Shown here one piece after another: positions 35,035 through 43,820 of a DNA stretch of 56,811 bases (position 1 is its first letter; every line of letters starts with the position of its first letter). The DNA comes from Catenovulum agarivorans YM01 (GTDB lineage: Bacteria > Pseudomonadota > Gammaproteobacteria > Enterobacterales > Alteromonadaceae). The stretch is from positions 211,617 to 268,427 of the forward strand of contig NZ_JH767527.1 in assembly GCF_000281085.1 (NCBI RefSeq), read 5' to 3'. The notes beneath the pieces are model-generated. The model had not been told where the DNA came from. It ran no database searches and saw only the letters and a program-made list of their open reading frames with translations. The translations under genes were made by a program, and so were the position numbers.

Positions 35035-36675
35035 ATGCGACAAAAAAATAAAATTATCGTTTTAATTTCAATCTTAATGTCTATATGTACATTAACTGCT
35101 TGTTCAGATAACAAACACACTCAAAGCGATTCCGCTGAACAACAAACTGAAATACCAGCACAAGCTTACCTTGACGCCAATGAAATTTACAATCCTGAAT
35201 CAGTTATTCCTCCACAATGTTACACAGATACACTAGGGCAAAATAATCCTTGTTATGTTTGCCATCAAAGTTATAGCGACGGACGGGCTAATGCTATGAA
35301 TGACGGTGCATTACAGGGCACCTATGCGTTTTCAGAAGTGGGTGAAAGCAACAGCTGGAGTAATTTGTTTAAAGATAGGCAAAAACAAATTGGCCAAATT
35401 AACGACGCATTTATTGCAGACTATGTTAATCAAGACAACTACACACCTTTTATCCAACAGTTAAAACAACAAAACTGGCCGGGTATTATTCCTGAAATTT
35501 CAAATTTACACTTGGCAGAGCAAGCTTTTGATAATAATGGCTTAGCTAAAGATGGCAGCCATTGGGTTGCTTATAACTATAAACCTTTCCCTAGTACATT
35601 TTGGCCAACAAATGGCTCAACTGGTGATGGCATGATTCGTTTGCCTCAAGCATTTAGGCAACTAGGTGGTGAGTATAATCAAGATATCTATTTTGCAAAT
35701 TTGGCGCTAGTTGAATTAACAATTAAAGAACTAAATCAAATTAGCATTCAACCAATAGATGAAACGAAATTGGCTGTAGACCTAGATGGTGATGGTCAAT
35801 TGAGCGTCGCAACAAATATTGTCAAGCGAACTCATTATTTAGGTGATGCTAAAGATATTCAATTAACTAACATGTTGTATCCGCAAGATACCGAGTTTTT
35901 GCATACAGTCCGATATATAGGTGAAAATGATGATGGCAAGTTGGGTCTGGCAAAACGCATGAAAGAAGTTCGGTATATGCGTAAATATTATTTTAGAGAC
36001 AAGAACTCACTCAAAAGTGCTTACTACAACGAAGTTAAAGAAAAGCATTTTGAAAATTTACCACAAACAGTTAACGCTGGTCATAAAGGTATAGGCAATG
36101 GTTTTGGTTGGGCGTTGCAAGCTTTTATTGAAGATAAAAATGGTGAGTTACGTCGCCAAACACATGAAGAGCTAAGTTTTTGTAATGGCTGTCATAAAAC
36201 GGTTGGCACCACTATAGACCAAGTTTTTTCTTTTGCCCGTAAAGTTGAAGGCAAACAGGGTTGGGGTTATATAGATTTAACAAGTATCACTGATGTGCCT
36301 AATCAACTCCATGGGGTAGGTGAAAAGAAAGCGCAAGGTGAATACCTGACTTATATGCAAAGAGTCGGAGGTGGCGATGAATTTAGGCAAAACAGTGAAA
36401 TGCTATCTTTGTGGTTTGATGACAAAGGTAAAGTTAAGGCACAAGAAATTGACAAGCTTAATAATATTTACCAGTTAATTATGCCAAGTAAACGCCGAGC
36501 ATTAGACTTAAACAAAGCGTATTACACCATAGTGCAAGAACAAAGTTATATTTACGGCCGCGATGCAACAATCAAACCCGCAAATAATGTAATTAAACAA
36601 GTTGACCCAAGCAAAGCGCCTTTGGCACCTGAGTTCAGGTATCAATGGGATATTCGTTTAAACTGGGCTAATTAG
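35035..36675 (+). CDS. Di-haem c-type cytochrome-like lipoprotein
   Basis: This is a 546-residue lipoprotein (lipobox LTAC, C23). It has two CxxCH haem-binding motifs, C73-YV-CH77 and C383-NG-CH387, so two c-type haems are expected, attached in the periplasm. Apart from these, the long central part has no motif I recognise. It contains aspartate-rich 'DLDGDGQLS' (~residues 251-259), an EF-hand-like calcium loop. It follows the PhoX-like gene but is separated by a terminator. Its electron partner is unknown. A clear terminator follows at 36689. Confidence 0.8.
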   Translation: MRQKNKIIVLISILMSICTLTACSDNKHTQSDSAEQQTEIPAQAYLDANEIYNPESVIPPQCYTDTLGQNNPCYVCHQSYSDGRANAMNDGALQGTYAFSEVGESNSWSNLFKDRQKQIGQINDAFIADYVNQDNYTPFIQQLKQQNWPGIIPEISNLHLAEQAFDNNGLAKDGSHWVAYNYKPFPSTFWPTNGSTGDGMIRLPQAFRQLGGEYNQDIYFANLALVELTIKELNQISIQPIDETKLAVDLDGDGQLSVATNIVKRTHYLGDAKDIQLTNMLYPQDTEFLHTVRYIGENDDGKLGLAKRMKEVRYMRKYYFRDKNSLKSAYYNEVKEKHFENLPQTVNAGHKGIGNGFGWALQAFIEDKNGELRRQTHEELSFCNGCHKTVGTTIDQVFSFARKVEGKQGWGYIDLTSITDVPNQLHGVGEKKAQGEYLTYMQRVGGGDEFRQNSEMLSLWFDDKGKVKAQEIDKLNNIYQLIMPSKRRALDLNKAYYTIVQEQSYIYGRDATIKPANNVIKQVDPSKAPLAPEFRYQWDIRLNWAN

Positions 36676-36688
36676 CTTATTTGCCAAC

Positions 36689-36720
36689 ACAGCCTCAAAA
36701 CCACACAAATTTGAGGCTGT
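36689..36720 (+). terminator. Rho-independent terminator after the di-haem gene
   Basis: ACAGCCTCAAA (36689-36699) is an exact inverted repeat of TTTGAGGCTGT (36710-36720), starting 14 nt after the stop codon, followed by ATATCTATTT. Confidence 0.75.
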
Positions 36721-36780
36721 ATATCTATTTAAAATACGTATAATCTTAAGCATTTAACGCACAATCAGCACGGTGCTTTC

Positions 36781-37083
36781 ATGGATGCTAATCAATTTCA
36801 ACAAGCCTGCTTTTCGCAACTAATTGAACTATTTAAGCAAAGTAAACTCAATAAGTCTTCTCAACGGGACAAGGGCAGAGTAGAAGGTTTTATTTTTGCT
36901 GGCCGATCTCTTGGGCTAATAACCGAGCAGCAAGCACAAGAATTAATGCAAAAAGCGCATATCCAAGTTTTCGGCCAAACGATTGAAGAAAAACAGGCGG
37001 CAGATAAAAAGCGCCAGTTAGCAATTGAGAATGATGACTTTAGCTACTTTGATGTACCAACAATTGAACGAATTAAACCTTAA
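36781..37083 (+). CDS. Conserved-looking hypothetical protein, 100 aa
   Basis: This is a small, charged, soluble protein that is predicted largely helical ('FQQACFSQLIELFKQ', then 'GFIFAGRSLGLITEQQAQELMQKAH'). No signal peptide or membrane segment. It is 9 bp from the glutaredoxin-MauE gene, so they probably form an operon. I do not recognise a family and assign no function. Confidence 0.65.
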   Translation: MDANQFQQACFSQLIELFKQSKLNKSSQRDKGRVEGFIFAGRSLGLITEQQAQELMQKAHIQVFGQTIEEKQAADKKRQLAIENDDFSYFDVPTIERIKP

Positions 37084-37092
37084 GAGAAGAGA

Positions 37093-37788
37093 ATGGCTTT
37101 AGAAAACGTAAAGGTTTACCGAAAAAAACTCTGCCCGTATGGGCAGCATGCAGTTGATTTATTGCGCAAACAAAACATTCAATTTGAAGATCATCTATTT
37201 GCCAATACCAACGAAGAGCAAGCTTTTAAAATTAACCACCAAGTGCAAACAACACCGCAGATATTTATAGATGGTGAACGCATTGGTGGTTACACAGATT
37301 TAGCGCAAAAATTACAGGTTGCGCCGAAAGCGACTAGTAACAAATCGACTAGTTATTGGCCGGTTATAACGGTTTTTTCTGTATGTTTGTTAATGGCAAT
37401 TGCGACACAAACAGAGCTAAGAGGCTTTATGGGCTTTAGCTTGTGTGTGTTAGCTTGTTTAAAAATAATGGATTTGCCAGCCTTTATTAAAGGTTTTGTC
37501 CAATACGATTTATTGGCAAAAAAACAGCCGGTTTATGCAAAAGTTTATCCGCTTGCCGAGCTACTTGTTGGTTTATCTTTATTAGCTAAACAATTACCTA
37601 TTGTATTTGGAACTATTGCACTGGTAGTTGGTTTTATCGGCGCTATATCTATAGTGAAATCAGTTTATATAGATAAGTTAAATTTGAATTGCGCATGTGT
37701 TGGCGGCAACAGCAAAGTGCCGTTGGGTTTTGTCAGCTTAACCGAGAATCTAGCTATGATTTTTATGGGGGCAATCATGTTGCTGTAG
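37093..37788 (+). CDS. Glutaredoxin fused to MauE/DoxX-like membrane domain
   Basis: The first ~80 residues are a glutaredoxin domain with C14-PYG (a single active-site cysteine) and the 'VQTTPQIFIDGERIGGYTDL' cis-proline/glutathione region. After a short linker, ~95-231 has about four transmembrane segments ('VITVFSVCLLMAIA', 'LAELLVGLSLLA', 'FGTIALVVGFIGAIS', 'MIFMGAIMLL') and a cysteine pair C200-A-C202 followed by VGG, as in MauE-like proteins. It probably moves reducing equivalents or glutathione-linked thiols across or at the inner membrane. The upstream hypothetical gene is 9 bp away. The domain reading is fairly firm; the partner is unknown. Confidence 0.8.
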   Translation: MALENVKVYRKKLCPYGQHAVDLLRKQNIQFEDHLFANTNEEQAFKINHQVQTTPQIFIDGERIGGYTDLAQKLQVAPKATSNKSTSYWPVITVFSVCLLMAIATQTELRGFMGFSLCVLACLKIMDLPAFIKGFVQYDLLAKKQPVYAKVYPLAELLVGLSLLAKQLPIVFGTIALVVGFIGAISIVKSVYIDKLNLNCACVGGNSKVPLGFVSLTENLAMIFMGAIMLL

Positions 37789-37853
37789 CCTAATAGTGCG
37801 CGCATTCTAGACTATGTGTTATAACTATATTTAGGTGTAAGTATGGTAAAAAA

Positions 37854-38903
37854 ATGATGGACACATTTAAACCTGCACAAACTTATAAACACAAAACAGC
37901 ACAATCTGCTGACACAACTTTAAACGCCCTTACCGATATTATTCTGGAAGGTACTTGGGACTGGAATGCCAACACTGGCATAGTCACTCGGAATCCAAGT
38001 TGGTATCGAATGCTCGGCTATGATGTTGGCATATTTAGGCCAGACGTATTTACTTGGGAAAATATTATTCACCCAGATGATTTAACCCGCGTATTAACTC
38101 ATTTTGAACAATATACCCAAGGTCAAATTAACACCTATCAGATAGAATATCGCTGTAAAAAAGCCGATGGCAGTTACATTTGGATACGCGACCAAGGTAA
38201 AGTTATCGAGCGAGATGAAAACGGTGAAGCCACTCGTATGATTGGTGCACATTTAAATATAGACGAAATTATATGCTTGCAGTCTAAACTGGCAGAAGCC
38301 CAAGCCACTTTACAATTAAGAAAACAAAATAAATTAGATGTGCTGTACCAGAAAAAATCAGACGAACTGGCCTGTCAAAATAGGTTGTTAGAAGAAAAAG
38401 TAAAAGAATTCGAACACATATCTTTAACAGATCCACTAACTGATGTCGGTAATCGTAAATTTTTTGAGTACACGCTAAAAAAAGAATTAGCCCGAGCTGA
38501 GCGTTACCATTTTGATATATCGCTGGTATTATTTGATGTCGACTTCTTCAAACAAGTAAATGATACATATGGACATAGCGAAGGCGATAAAATACTGCAA
38601 GTAATAGCTAAAACCGTGTCTGCTAATATTCGCGAAGTAGATACGCTTGCCCGATGGGGCGGTGAAGAATTTGTGGTTATTTTACCAGAATTAAATGAGC
38701 AACAAGCTTATCAAGTGGCAGAAAAGCTTAGGCAGTTATTAAGCGAAATTGAACATTCTTGCCAGAAATGCGTAACTTGTAGTTTTGGTTTAGTGGTTTA
38801 TCAAAAAGGGCAAAGTTCTGAGCAGCTATTTGTCTGCGCTGATAAAGCACTTTATTTGGCTAAACAATCTGGTCGAAATAGGGTAGAGATGTACCAAAGA
38901 TAG
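37854..38903 (+). CDS. PAS-GGDEF diguanylate cyclase
   Basis: This is a predicted soluble c-di-GMP synthase. A PAS domain of the PAS_3 type spans ~30-145 ('GTWDWNANTGIVTRNPSWYRMLGY', 'WENIIHPDD', 'YRCKKADGSYIWIRDQGK'). A coiled coil follows (~150-185). The GGDEF domain has 'DPLTDVGNRKFFE' and the active site G269-G-E-E-F273. An inhibitory-site motif RxxD (REVD) lies 5 residues before it, so product inhibition by c-di-GMP is predicted. No transmembrane segment, so the signal is intracellular. It is 65 bp from the upstream gene, and a bidirectional hairpin follows. Confidence 0.9.
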   Translation: MMDTFKPAQTYKHKTAQSADTTLNALTDIILEGTWDWNANTGIVTRNPSWYRMLGYDVGIFRPDVFTWENIIHPDDLTRVLTHFEQYTQGQINTYQIEYRCKKADGSYIWIRDQGKVIERDENGEATRMIGAHLNIDEIICLQSKLAEAQATLQLRKQNKLDVLYQKKSDELACQNRLLEEKVKEFEHISLTDPLTDVGNRKFFEYTLKKELARAERYHFDISLVLFDVDFFKQVNDTYGHSEGDKILQVIAKTVSANIREVDTLARWGGEEFVVILPELNEQQAYQVAEKLRQLLSEIEHSCQKCVTCSFGLVVYQKGQSSEQLFVCADKALYLAKQSGRNRVEMYQR

Positions 38904-38915
38904 GTAAGTTCAGTA

Positions 38916-38937
38916 GTGCAGTTTCTATAAACTGCAC
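38916..38937. terminator. Bidirectional hairpin between convergent GGDEF and GH43 genes
   Basis: GTGCAGTTT (38916-38924) pairs with AAACTGCAC (38929-38937) with a 4-nt loop. It lies in the 48-bp gap between two convergent genes. Confidence 0.65.
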
Positions 38938-38951
38938 AACCCTATTAGAAG

Positions 38952-39902
38952 CTATTTAACAGCTTTTACCCCTTCACTTGTTTGAATAACCTTTTTAATT
39001 GTACCGTCGTCGTTATAGTACAAATAATCTATAGCCATAGAGCGACGGAAGCTACCACCTGTATTAGGGTGTTGCATCATACCTGTGTGATAAAAGAAAT
39101 AAGTTTTACCTTTGTAGTCGATAATGCCTTGGTGAATGGTATTTGAATTTTGCGCGCCTTCAGCAATCAACCCTTGATATTTCCAGGGTCCAGTAATGCT
39201 TTTAGACGTTGAATAAGCGGTTTTTTCAGGAAAGCCAGTTGCGTACGATAAATAATATGTATCACCACGTTTGTGGATCCATGGTGCTTCAGTAAAGCCT
39301 TTAACTTGCTCATCTGGCACAACATGAATTGGTCCATCAAACTCAATCATATTGTCTTTTAATTTTGCGTAATAGGCTTTTTGGTTGCCCCAATACAACC
39401 AGGCTTGACCGTCGTCATCAATAAATGCTGCTGGGTCAATATCATCCCAGCTAATGTCGGTTGCTTTGGTCATATCATTGGTGACTAAAGCACTGCCACG
39501 TGCATCTTTAAATGGCCCTGTTGGGCTATCACTTACTGCAACACCTATGGCTTTGCCTTTCACAGTTTTATGGCTGCTGGTGGTGTACCAATAAAACTTG
39601 CCGTCTTTTTCAATTACATGGCCAGCCCAAGCTGAACCTGATGACCATGAAAAATCTGTTGGTTTAAAAGGTGAACCGTGTGATTTCCAATTGACCATAT
39701 CGGTAGATGAATATACAAGCCACTCGTGCATTGTATAACCTTCATCTGGTTTTGCTTCATCGCGACCTACATAAACATATACAGTGTCGTTATGTACGAT
39801 AGGGGCGGGATCAGCGGTGAATTTGTCGGTAATTGCAGGATTAGCAGCAACAGCCGAAAAAGATAAACTTGTTAGCGCTATAGAGGTTAATAATTTCTTC
39901 AT
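38952..39902 (-). CDS. GH43 family glycosidase (arabinofuranosidase/xylosidase type), periplasmic
   Basis: This is a five-bladed propeller glycosidase. I start at M 39902 (MKKLLTSI), which gives a clean signal peptide (cut near VAA-NP) and a GGA upstream; a longer frame to 39914 adds four residues. The GH43 catalytic triad is visible: D31 (ADPAP) as base, D156 (DIDPAAF) as pKa modulator and E205 (FTEAPW) as acid. Its length of 317 aa is that of a single-domain enzyme. It faces the DUF1800 gene in divergent orientation. Likely substrates are arabinan or arabinoxylan side chains; the subfamily cannot be fixed by sight. Confidence 0.87.
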   Translation of the reverse strand: MKKLLTSIALTSLSFSAVAANPAITDKFTADPAPIVHNDTVYVYVGRDEAKPDEGYTMHEWLVYSSTDMVNWKSHGSPFKPTDFSWSSGSAWAGHVIEKDGKFYWYTTSSHKTVKGKAIGVAVSDSPTGPFKDARGSALVTNDMTKATDISWDDIDPAAFIDDDGQAWLYWGNQKAYYAKLKDNMIEFDGPIHVVPDEQVKGFTEAPWIHKRGDTYYLSYATGFPEKTAYSTSKSITGPWKYQGLIAEGAQNSNTIHQGIIDYKGKTYFFYHTGMMQHPNTGGSFRRSMAIDYLYYNDDGTIKKVIQTSEGVKAVK

Positions 39903-40037
39903 TCTTATATCCATTTGATATTACTGTACGCTTGTATGTTAAGGTGAAGAGTTAACTAAGTAAACTTTTTGTAAATTAAATTTCGTAAAAATTATTCCTA
40001 TCTATAATCAAAAAATCACAACAGGTTGGATATTTTT

Positions 40038-41423
40038 ATGCCGCGTTTGCATTCAAAATACATTGCGTACAACAGGTTCGGTTATGGGATAAACCCCACC
40101 GAAACAAGCTCAATAACTGATGCACAAAGCTGGTTAACCGCCCAGCTTAAGCCAGTAAAGCTAGATGAAACTATTTGGAATACCGAACTAGCTTATCAAT
40201 ATTACAAAAACTACCGATTGCAAAAACAAGCCGAAAAAGAAGCGCGTGCGAATAAAAAGCGCAATGTCGAACAAACTCAAACAATGCAAATGCAAGACGA
40301 TGGGAATGCGTTAAAAAAACGATTTAATCGCCAAGCAAAATTAGCCACCTACTTGTCGGCTAAATATGCAATTGAAACAAACAATGGTTTACAAGCGCAA
40401 TTGCTCGATTTTTTCTCAAATCATTTTAGTGTCACCAGCAATGGTTTTGCCATGCGTGCGCTAGCACCGCTTTTAGAAATTGAAGCTATTGGCCCAAACT
40501 TAACCGGCAAATTTGCTGATTTGTTATTGGCGGTTGAATCACACCCAGCCATGTTGATTTATTTAAATAACGAACAATCTATCGGCCCTGATTCTGCTTT
40601 TGCAAAAAAGCGTAAAAATAAAGGCCTTAACGAAAACCTAGCGCGCGAAATTTTAGAATTACATACGCTAGGCGTTGATGGTGGTTACAGCCAACAAGAT
40701 GTCATAGAGCTGGCTAAAGCGATAACGGGTTGGAGTGTCGCAAATCCATTAAAAGAAGATGAACAAGGTTTTGTCTATCGTGATAAAGCCCATCAACCCG
40801 GTAATCGCACTGTACTTGGTAAAACATATAAACAAAAAGGCATGGAGCAGGGTAAAGCAATATTGCAAGATTTAGCTAATCATCCATCTTGCATTCATTT
40901 TGTATGTACAAAATTAGTTCGCCACTTTATCGCTGATGAAGCTGATTTGACAATTGTTGAAGAGATGAAAAAAGCTTGGCAGAAAAGCCAAGGTGATATC
41001 AAAACTGTGATGACAGCTCTAATTAATCATCCAAACAGTTGGCAGCCAAAACAACAGAAGTTTAAAACTCCACGCGAATTTTTAATTTCAAGTTATCGAC
41101 TTGGTAATGTGCCGTTTGAAGGTAAATACCAAAAAGCCTTTATCAATATGCTAGAAATGATGGGCCAGCAGCCGTTTTCAGCAGGTTCTCCCGCTGGTTA
41201 TAAAACTGAGCGCAATGCTTGGGATGGGCCAGATGCAATTTTAAATAGGATTGATTGGGCAAATGAATATGCCAAACAAGTTAAACAAGATCCACTAGCG
41301 CTTGCTAAAGCTGCTATAGGCGAGAGTTTATCCGATAAAACCTATTTGTTTTTAAGCCGCGCAGAAAGTCGTCAACAAGCTTTGGCTATGTTGCTAATGA
41401 GCCCTGAGTTTCAATTTAAATAG
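40038..41423 (+). CDS. DUF1800 family protein
   Basis: I start at ATG 40038 (MPRLHSKY); the frame can be extended to TTG 40026 but this removes the AGG ribosome site at 40023. The ~461-residue protein matches DUF1800: 'YNRFGYGINP' near the start, 'LLDFFSNHFSV', 'NENLAREILELHTLGVDGGYSQQDV', 'ARAITGW'-like 'LAKAITGWSV' and 'YRLGNVPFEGKYQ'. DUF1800 genes are usually paired with DUF1501 genes, as here (11-bp gap). No biochemical role is established for the pair. No signal peptide is obvious. Confidence 0.85.
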   Translation: MPRLHSKYIAYNRFGYGINPTETSSITDAQSWLTAQLKPVKLDETIWNTELAYQYYKNYRLQKQAEKEARANKKRNVEQTQTMQMQDDGNALKKRFNRQAKLATYLSAKYAIETNNGLQAQLLDFFSNHFSVTSNGFAMRALAPLLEIEAIGPNLTGKFADLLLAVESHPAMLIYLNNEQSIGPDSAFAKKRKNKGLNENLAREILELHTLGVDGGYSQQDVIELAKAITGWSVANPLKEDEQGFVYRDKAHQPGNRTVLGKTYKQKGMEQGKAILQDLANHPSCIHFVCTKLVRHFIADEADLTIVEEMKKAWQKSQGDIKTVMTALINHPNSWQPKQQKFKTPREFLISSYRLGNVPFEGKYQKAFINMLEMMGQQPFSAGSPAGYKTERNAWDGPDAILNRIDWANEYAKQVKQDPLALAKAAIGESLSDKTYLFLSRAESRQQALAMLLMSPEFQFK

Positions 41424-41434
41424 AGGCACTGTTT

Positions 41435-42574
41435 ATGAAAAGAAGAGAGTTTTTGCAAGCAACTGGTGCTGGAATCGTTTTGTTGACAACATCAACACCA
41501 GCCTTATCAAATGACAATAACAACAAAAGCAACAAGAAAATTGTTTGGTTGATGTTACGAGGCGCGCTTGATTCATTGCACACAGTCGTACCAACGTTTG
41601 ATCCTAATTTGATAGAACATAGGGCAAATTTAGTTAATCCGATTAAAGATAAATTACTGCCACTTGAACAAGGTTTTGCATTACATCCTGCACTTAGCAA
41701 TATGCATAACTGGTATCAACAAAAACAAATGTTTGCAGTAGTTGCGGTTGCATCCCCATATAGAGAGCGCTCGCATTTTTCCGCGCAAGATTTGTTAGAA
41801 AGCGGTTTGGAGACAATAGATCATGAAAGTGGTTGGTTAGCGCGGGCAATTAAACAAAAAGACGCCAATGGTTTAGCAATAGCACATACAGTGCCATTAA
41901 GCTTACGTGGTGACCAAACAAATGTCAGCACTTGGTATCCATCTTATCTACCTGATGCTGAAAGCGATTTATATCAGCGCCTAATGCAATTGCACGAGGG
42001 TGATGAAAAGTTCGTATCTAGCCTAGAACAAGGCTTAGCCTTGCGTAATCAAACAAATGACATGCAACAAGACAAAAAAAGCAAAGCAAAATTTATTCAA
42101 TTAGCTAAACATTGTGGTGAACTATTGGTCAATACCCAAGCAGATTGCGCCATGTTAGAAATGGGCGGTTGGGATACGCATAATAATCAAGTAGGGCGAT
42201 TAGATAGGCAATTAAAAGAGTTGGATGACGGACTAGCCGCATTAAAAACAGCATTAGCAGCAGAATGGCAAAATACAGTGGTAATAATTGCAACTGAATT
42301 TGGCCGCACAGTTAAAGTTAATGGCACCAATGGCACAGACCATGGAACCGCTAGTGCTTTATTGGTCACTGGTGGGGCGGTAAATGGCGGTAAAGTATTA
42401 GGCACTTGGCCTGGGTTGGCACCAGAAAACTTGTATCAAAATAGGGATCTCGCGCCAACATCAGATTCTCGCAGTTGGTTTGCTGCTTTACTGCACCAAC
42501 ATTGGGGATTAAACGCAGCACAACTTAAACAAGTTTTCCCTGATGTTGTACCTGTTAGCCAAAGATTAGTGTAA
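41435..42574 (+). CDS. DUF1501 family protein, Tat-exported
   Basis: This is a 379-residue DUF1501 protein. The N-terminus 'MKRREFLQATGAGIVLL' is a Tat signal (RREFL) with cleavage near ALS-ND. The family shows 'IVWLMLRGALDSLHTVVP', 'HPALSNMHNWYQQKQMFAVVAVASP', 'RSHFSAQDLLESG', 'GGWDTHNNQVGRL' and 'VIIATEFGRTVKVNGTNGTDHGTA', with the metal-ligand-like D, H residues of an alkaline-phosphatase/sulfatase-like fold. It sits 11 bp after DUF1800. Substrate unknown; the pairing is a general feature of these families. Confidence 0.87.
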   Translation: MKRREFLQATGAGIVLLTTSTPALSNDNNNKSNKKIVWLMLRGALDSLHTVVPTFDPNLIEHRANLVNPIKDKLLPLEQGFALHPALSNMHNWYQQKQMFAVVAVASPYRERSHFSAQDLLESGLETIDHESGWLARAIKQKDANGLAIAHTVPLSLRGDQTNVSTWYPSYLPDAESDLYQRLMQLHEGDEKFVSSLEQGLALRNQTNDMQQDKKSKAKFIQLAKHCGELLVNTQADCAMLEMGGWDTHNNQVGRLDRQLKELDDGLAALKTALAAEWQNTVVIIATEFGRTVKVNGTNGTDHGTASALLVTGGAVNGGKVLGTWPGLAPENLYQNRDLAPTSDSRSWFAALLHQHWGLNAAQLKQVFPDVVPVSQRLV

Positions 42575-42683
42575 AAGTTAGCAAAATTGTACTTTCATTT
42601 GTTAATTAATTTGTTACAGTTCCCATACAATATTATTAAAACAATATAAGTTAATTCTATTTTGGGGGGGAGTAACAAATAAA

Positions 42684-43799
42684 ATGGGTAAACGTTTAAT
42701 CCAACTAACCGCAGTTATGGCAGGTGTATTTTTAACGGTCGCCAATGTAACGGCAAAATTGCCAGAAAAAACCGAAGTTTTATCTGTAATGGGTAAAGTT
42801 GCTGATTGGCAAATTGAACATTTTCATGATGATATGCAGCGCGAAAACCACTGGGAAAATCGTTTCAATGCATGGACTTATGGTGCCTTGTATATAGGTA
42901 TGGAAAAGTGGGCAAAACTTGCCGATGACGACAAGTATTATCAATTTTTATTAAAAGTATCAGAAGATAACAACTGGGACTTAGGCCCAGGTAAATACCA
43001 CGCAGACGACCAAACCGTTGGCCAGCTTTATATCGAGCTATATCGAAAATATAAAAAGCCAAACATGCTGGCAAAAACGCTAGAGCGCACTAAATGGATT
43101 AAACAAAACCCAAGCCAACAGCCAATGCGCTTAAACAATTACAAATATACAGATAGATGGACTTGGTGTGATGCGTTATTTATGGCACCTCCAGTTTGGG
43201 CAAAACTTGCCAATATTACCGGCGATAATTCATACCGAGATTGGATGTTTGCCGAGTACGTTGCAACGGTAAATCATTTATACGATAACGACGAAAAGCT
43301 ATTTTATCGTGACGAACACTTTATTGATAAGCGTGACAAAGGCCACAAGATATTTTGGTCACGCGGCAATGGTTGGGTATTTGGTGGTTTAACTCTGATT
43401 ATTCCTGAATTACCAGAAGGGCCACAAAAAGCCTATTTCACCCAGCTCTACAAAGATATGGCGCAAAGCTTAATTAAACTACAAACTCCAGCAGGCCATT
43501 GGGCTATGAGTTTGCAAGCAGCAGAATTGTACCCAACACCAGAAACCAGCGGCACAGCATTTTTTACTTATGGTTTAGCCTGGGGGGTAAATAATGGTTT
43601 GTTGGATAAACAAACTTATCTGCCAGCAATTGAATTAGCTTGGAACACTTTAGTAAGCCACGTAACAGCAGATGGTTTACTTGGATATGTTCAACCCGTC
43701 GGCGCAGCGCCGGGTGAAGCTTGGCCAGACAAAACAGAAGTTTATGGCATTGGTGCATTTTTATCAGCAGGCAGTGAAGTTTATAAGTTGGCTAAATAA
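42684..43799 (+). CDS. GH105 unsaturated rhamnogalacturonyl hydrolase
   Basis: This enzyme hydrolyses the unsaturated uronic-acid end left by pectate or rhamnogalacturonan lyases. A signal peptide covers ~residues 1-24 ([17 protein letters not shown]), so it is periplasmic. Family signatures: '[22 protein letters not shown]', '[13 protein letters not shown]', '[24 protein letters not shown]', '[13 protein letters not shown]' and '[23 protein letters not shown]'. The D in HADD and the WCD motif fit the catalytic site of YteR-type enzymes. A G-rich ribosome site (GGGGGGGAG) lies before ATG 42684. The next gene (DUF2264) is 21 bp away. A second GH105 is at 51867-53084. Confidence 0.9.
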   Translation: MGKRLIQLTAVMAGVFLTVANVTAKLPEKTEVLSVMGKVADWQIEHFHDDMQRENHWENRFNAWTYGALYIGMEKWAKLADDDKYYQFLLKVSEDNNWDLGPGKYHADDQTVGQLYIELYRKYKKPNMLAKTLERTKWIKQNPSQQPMRLNNYKYTDRWTWCDALFMAPPVWAKLANITGDNSYRDWMFAEYVATVNHLYDNDEKLFYRDEHFIDKRDKGHKIFWSRGNGWVFGGLTLIIPELPEGPQKAYFTQLYKDMAQSLIKLQTPAGHWAMSLQAAELYPTPETSGTAFFTYGLAWGVNNGLLDKQTYLPAIELAWNTLVSHVTADGLLGYVQPVGAAPGEAWPDKTEVYGIGAFLSAGSEVYKLAK

Positions 43800-43820
43800 C
43801 AGCGAATAAGGTGAAGGAAT

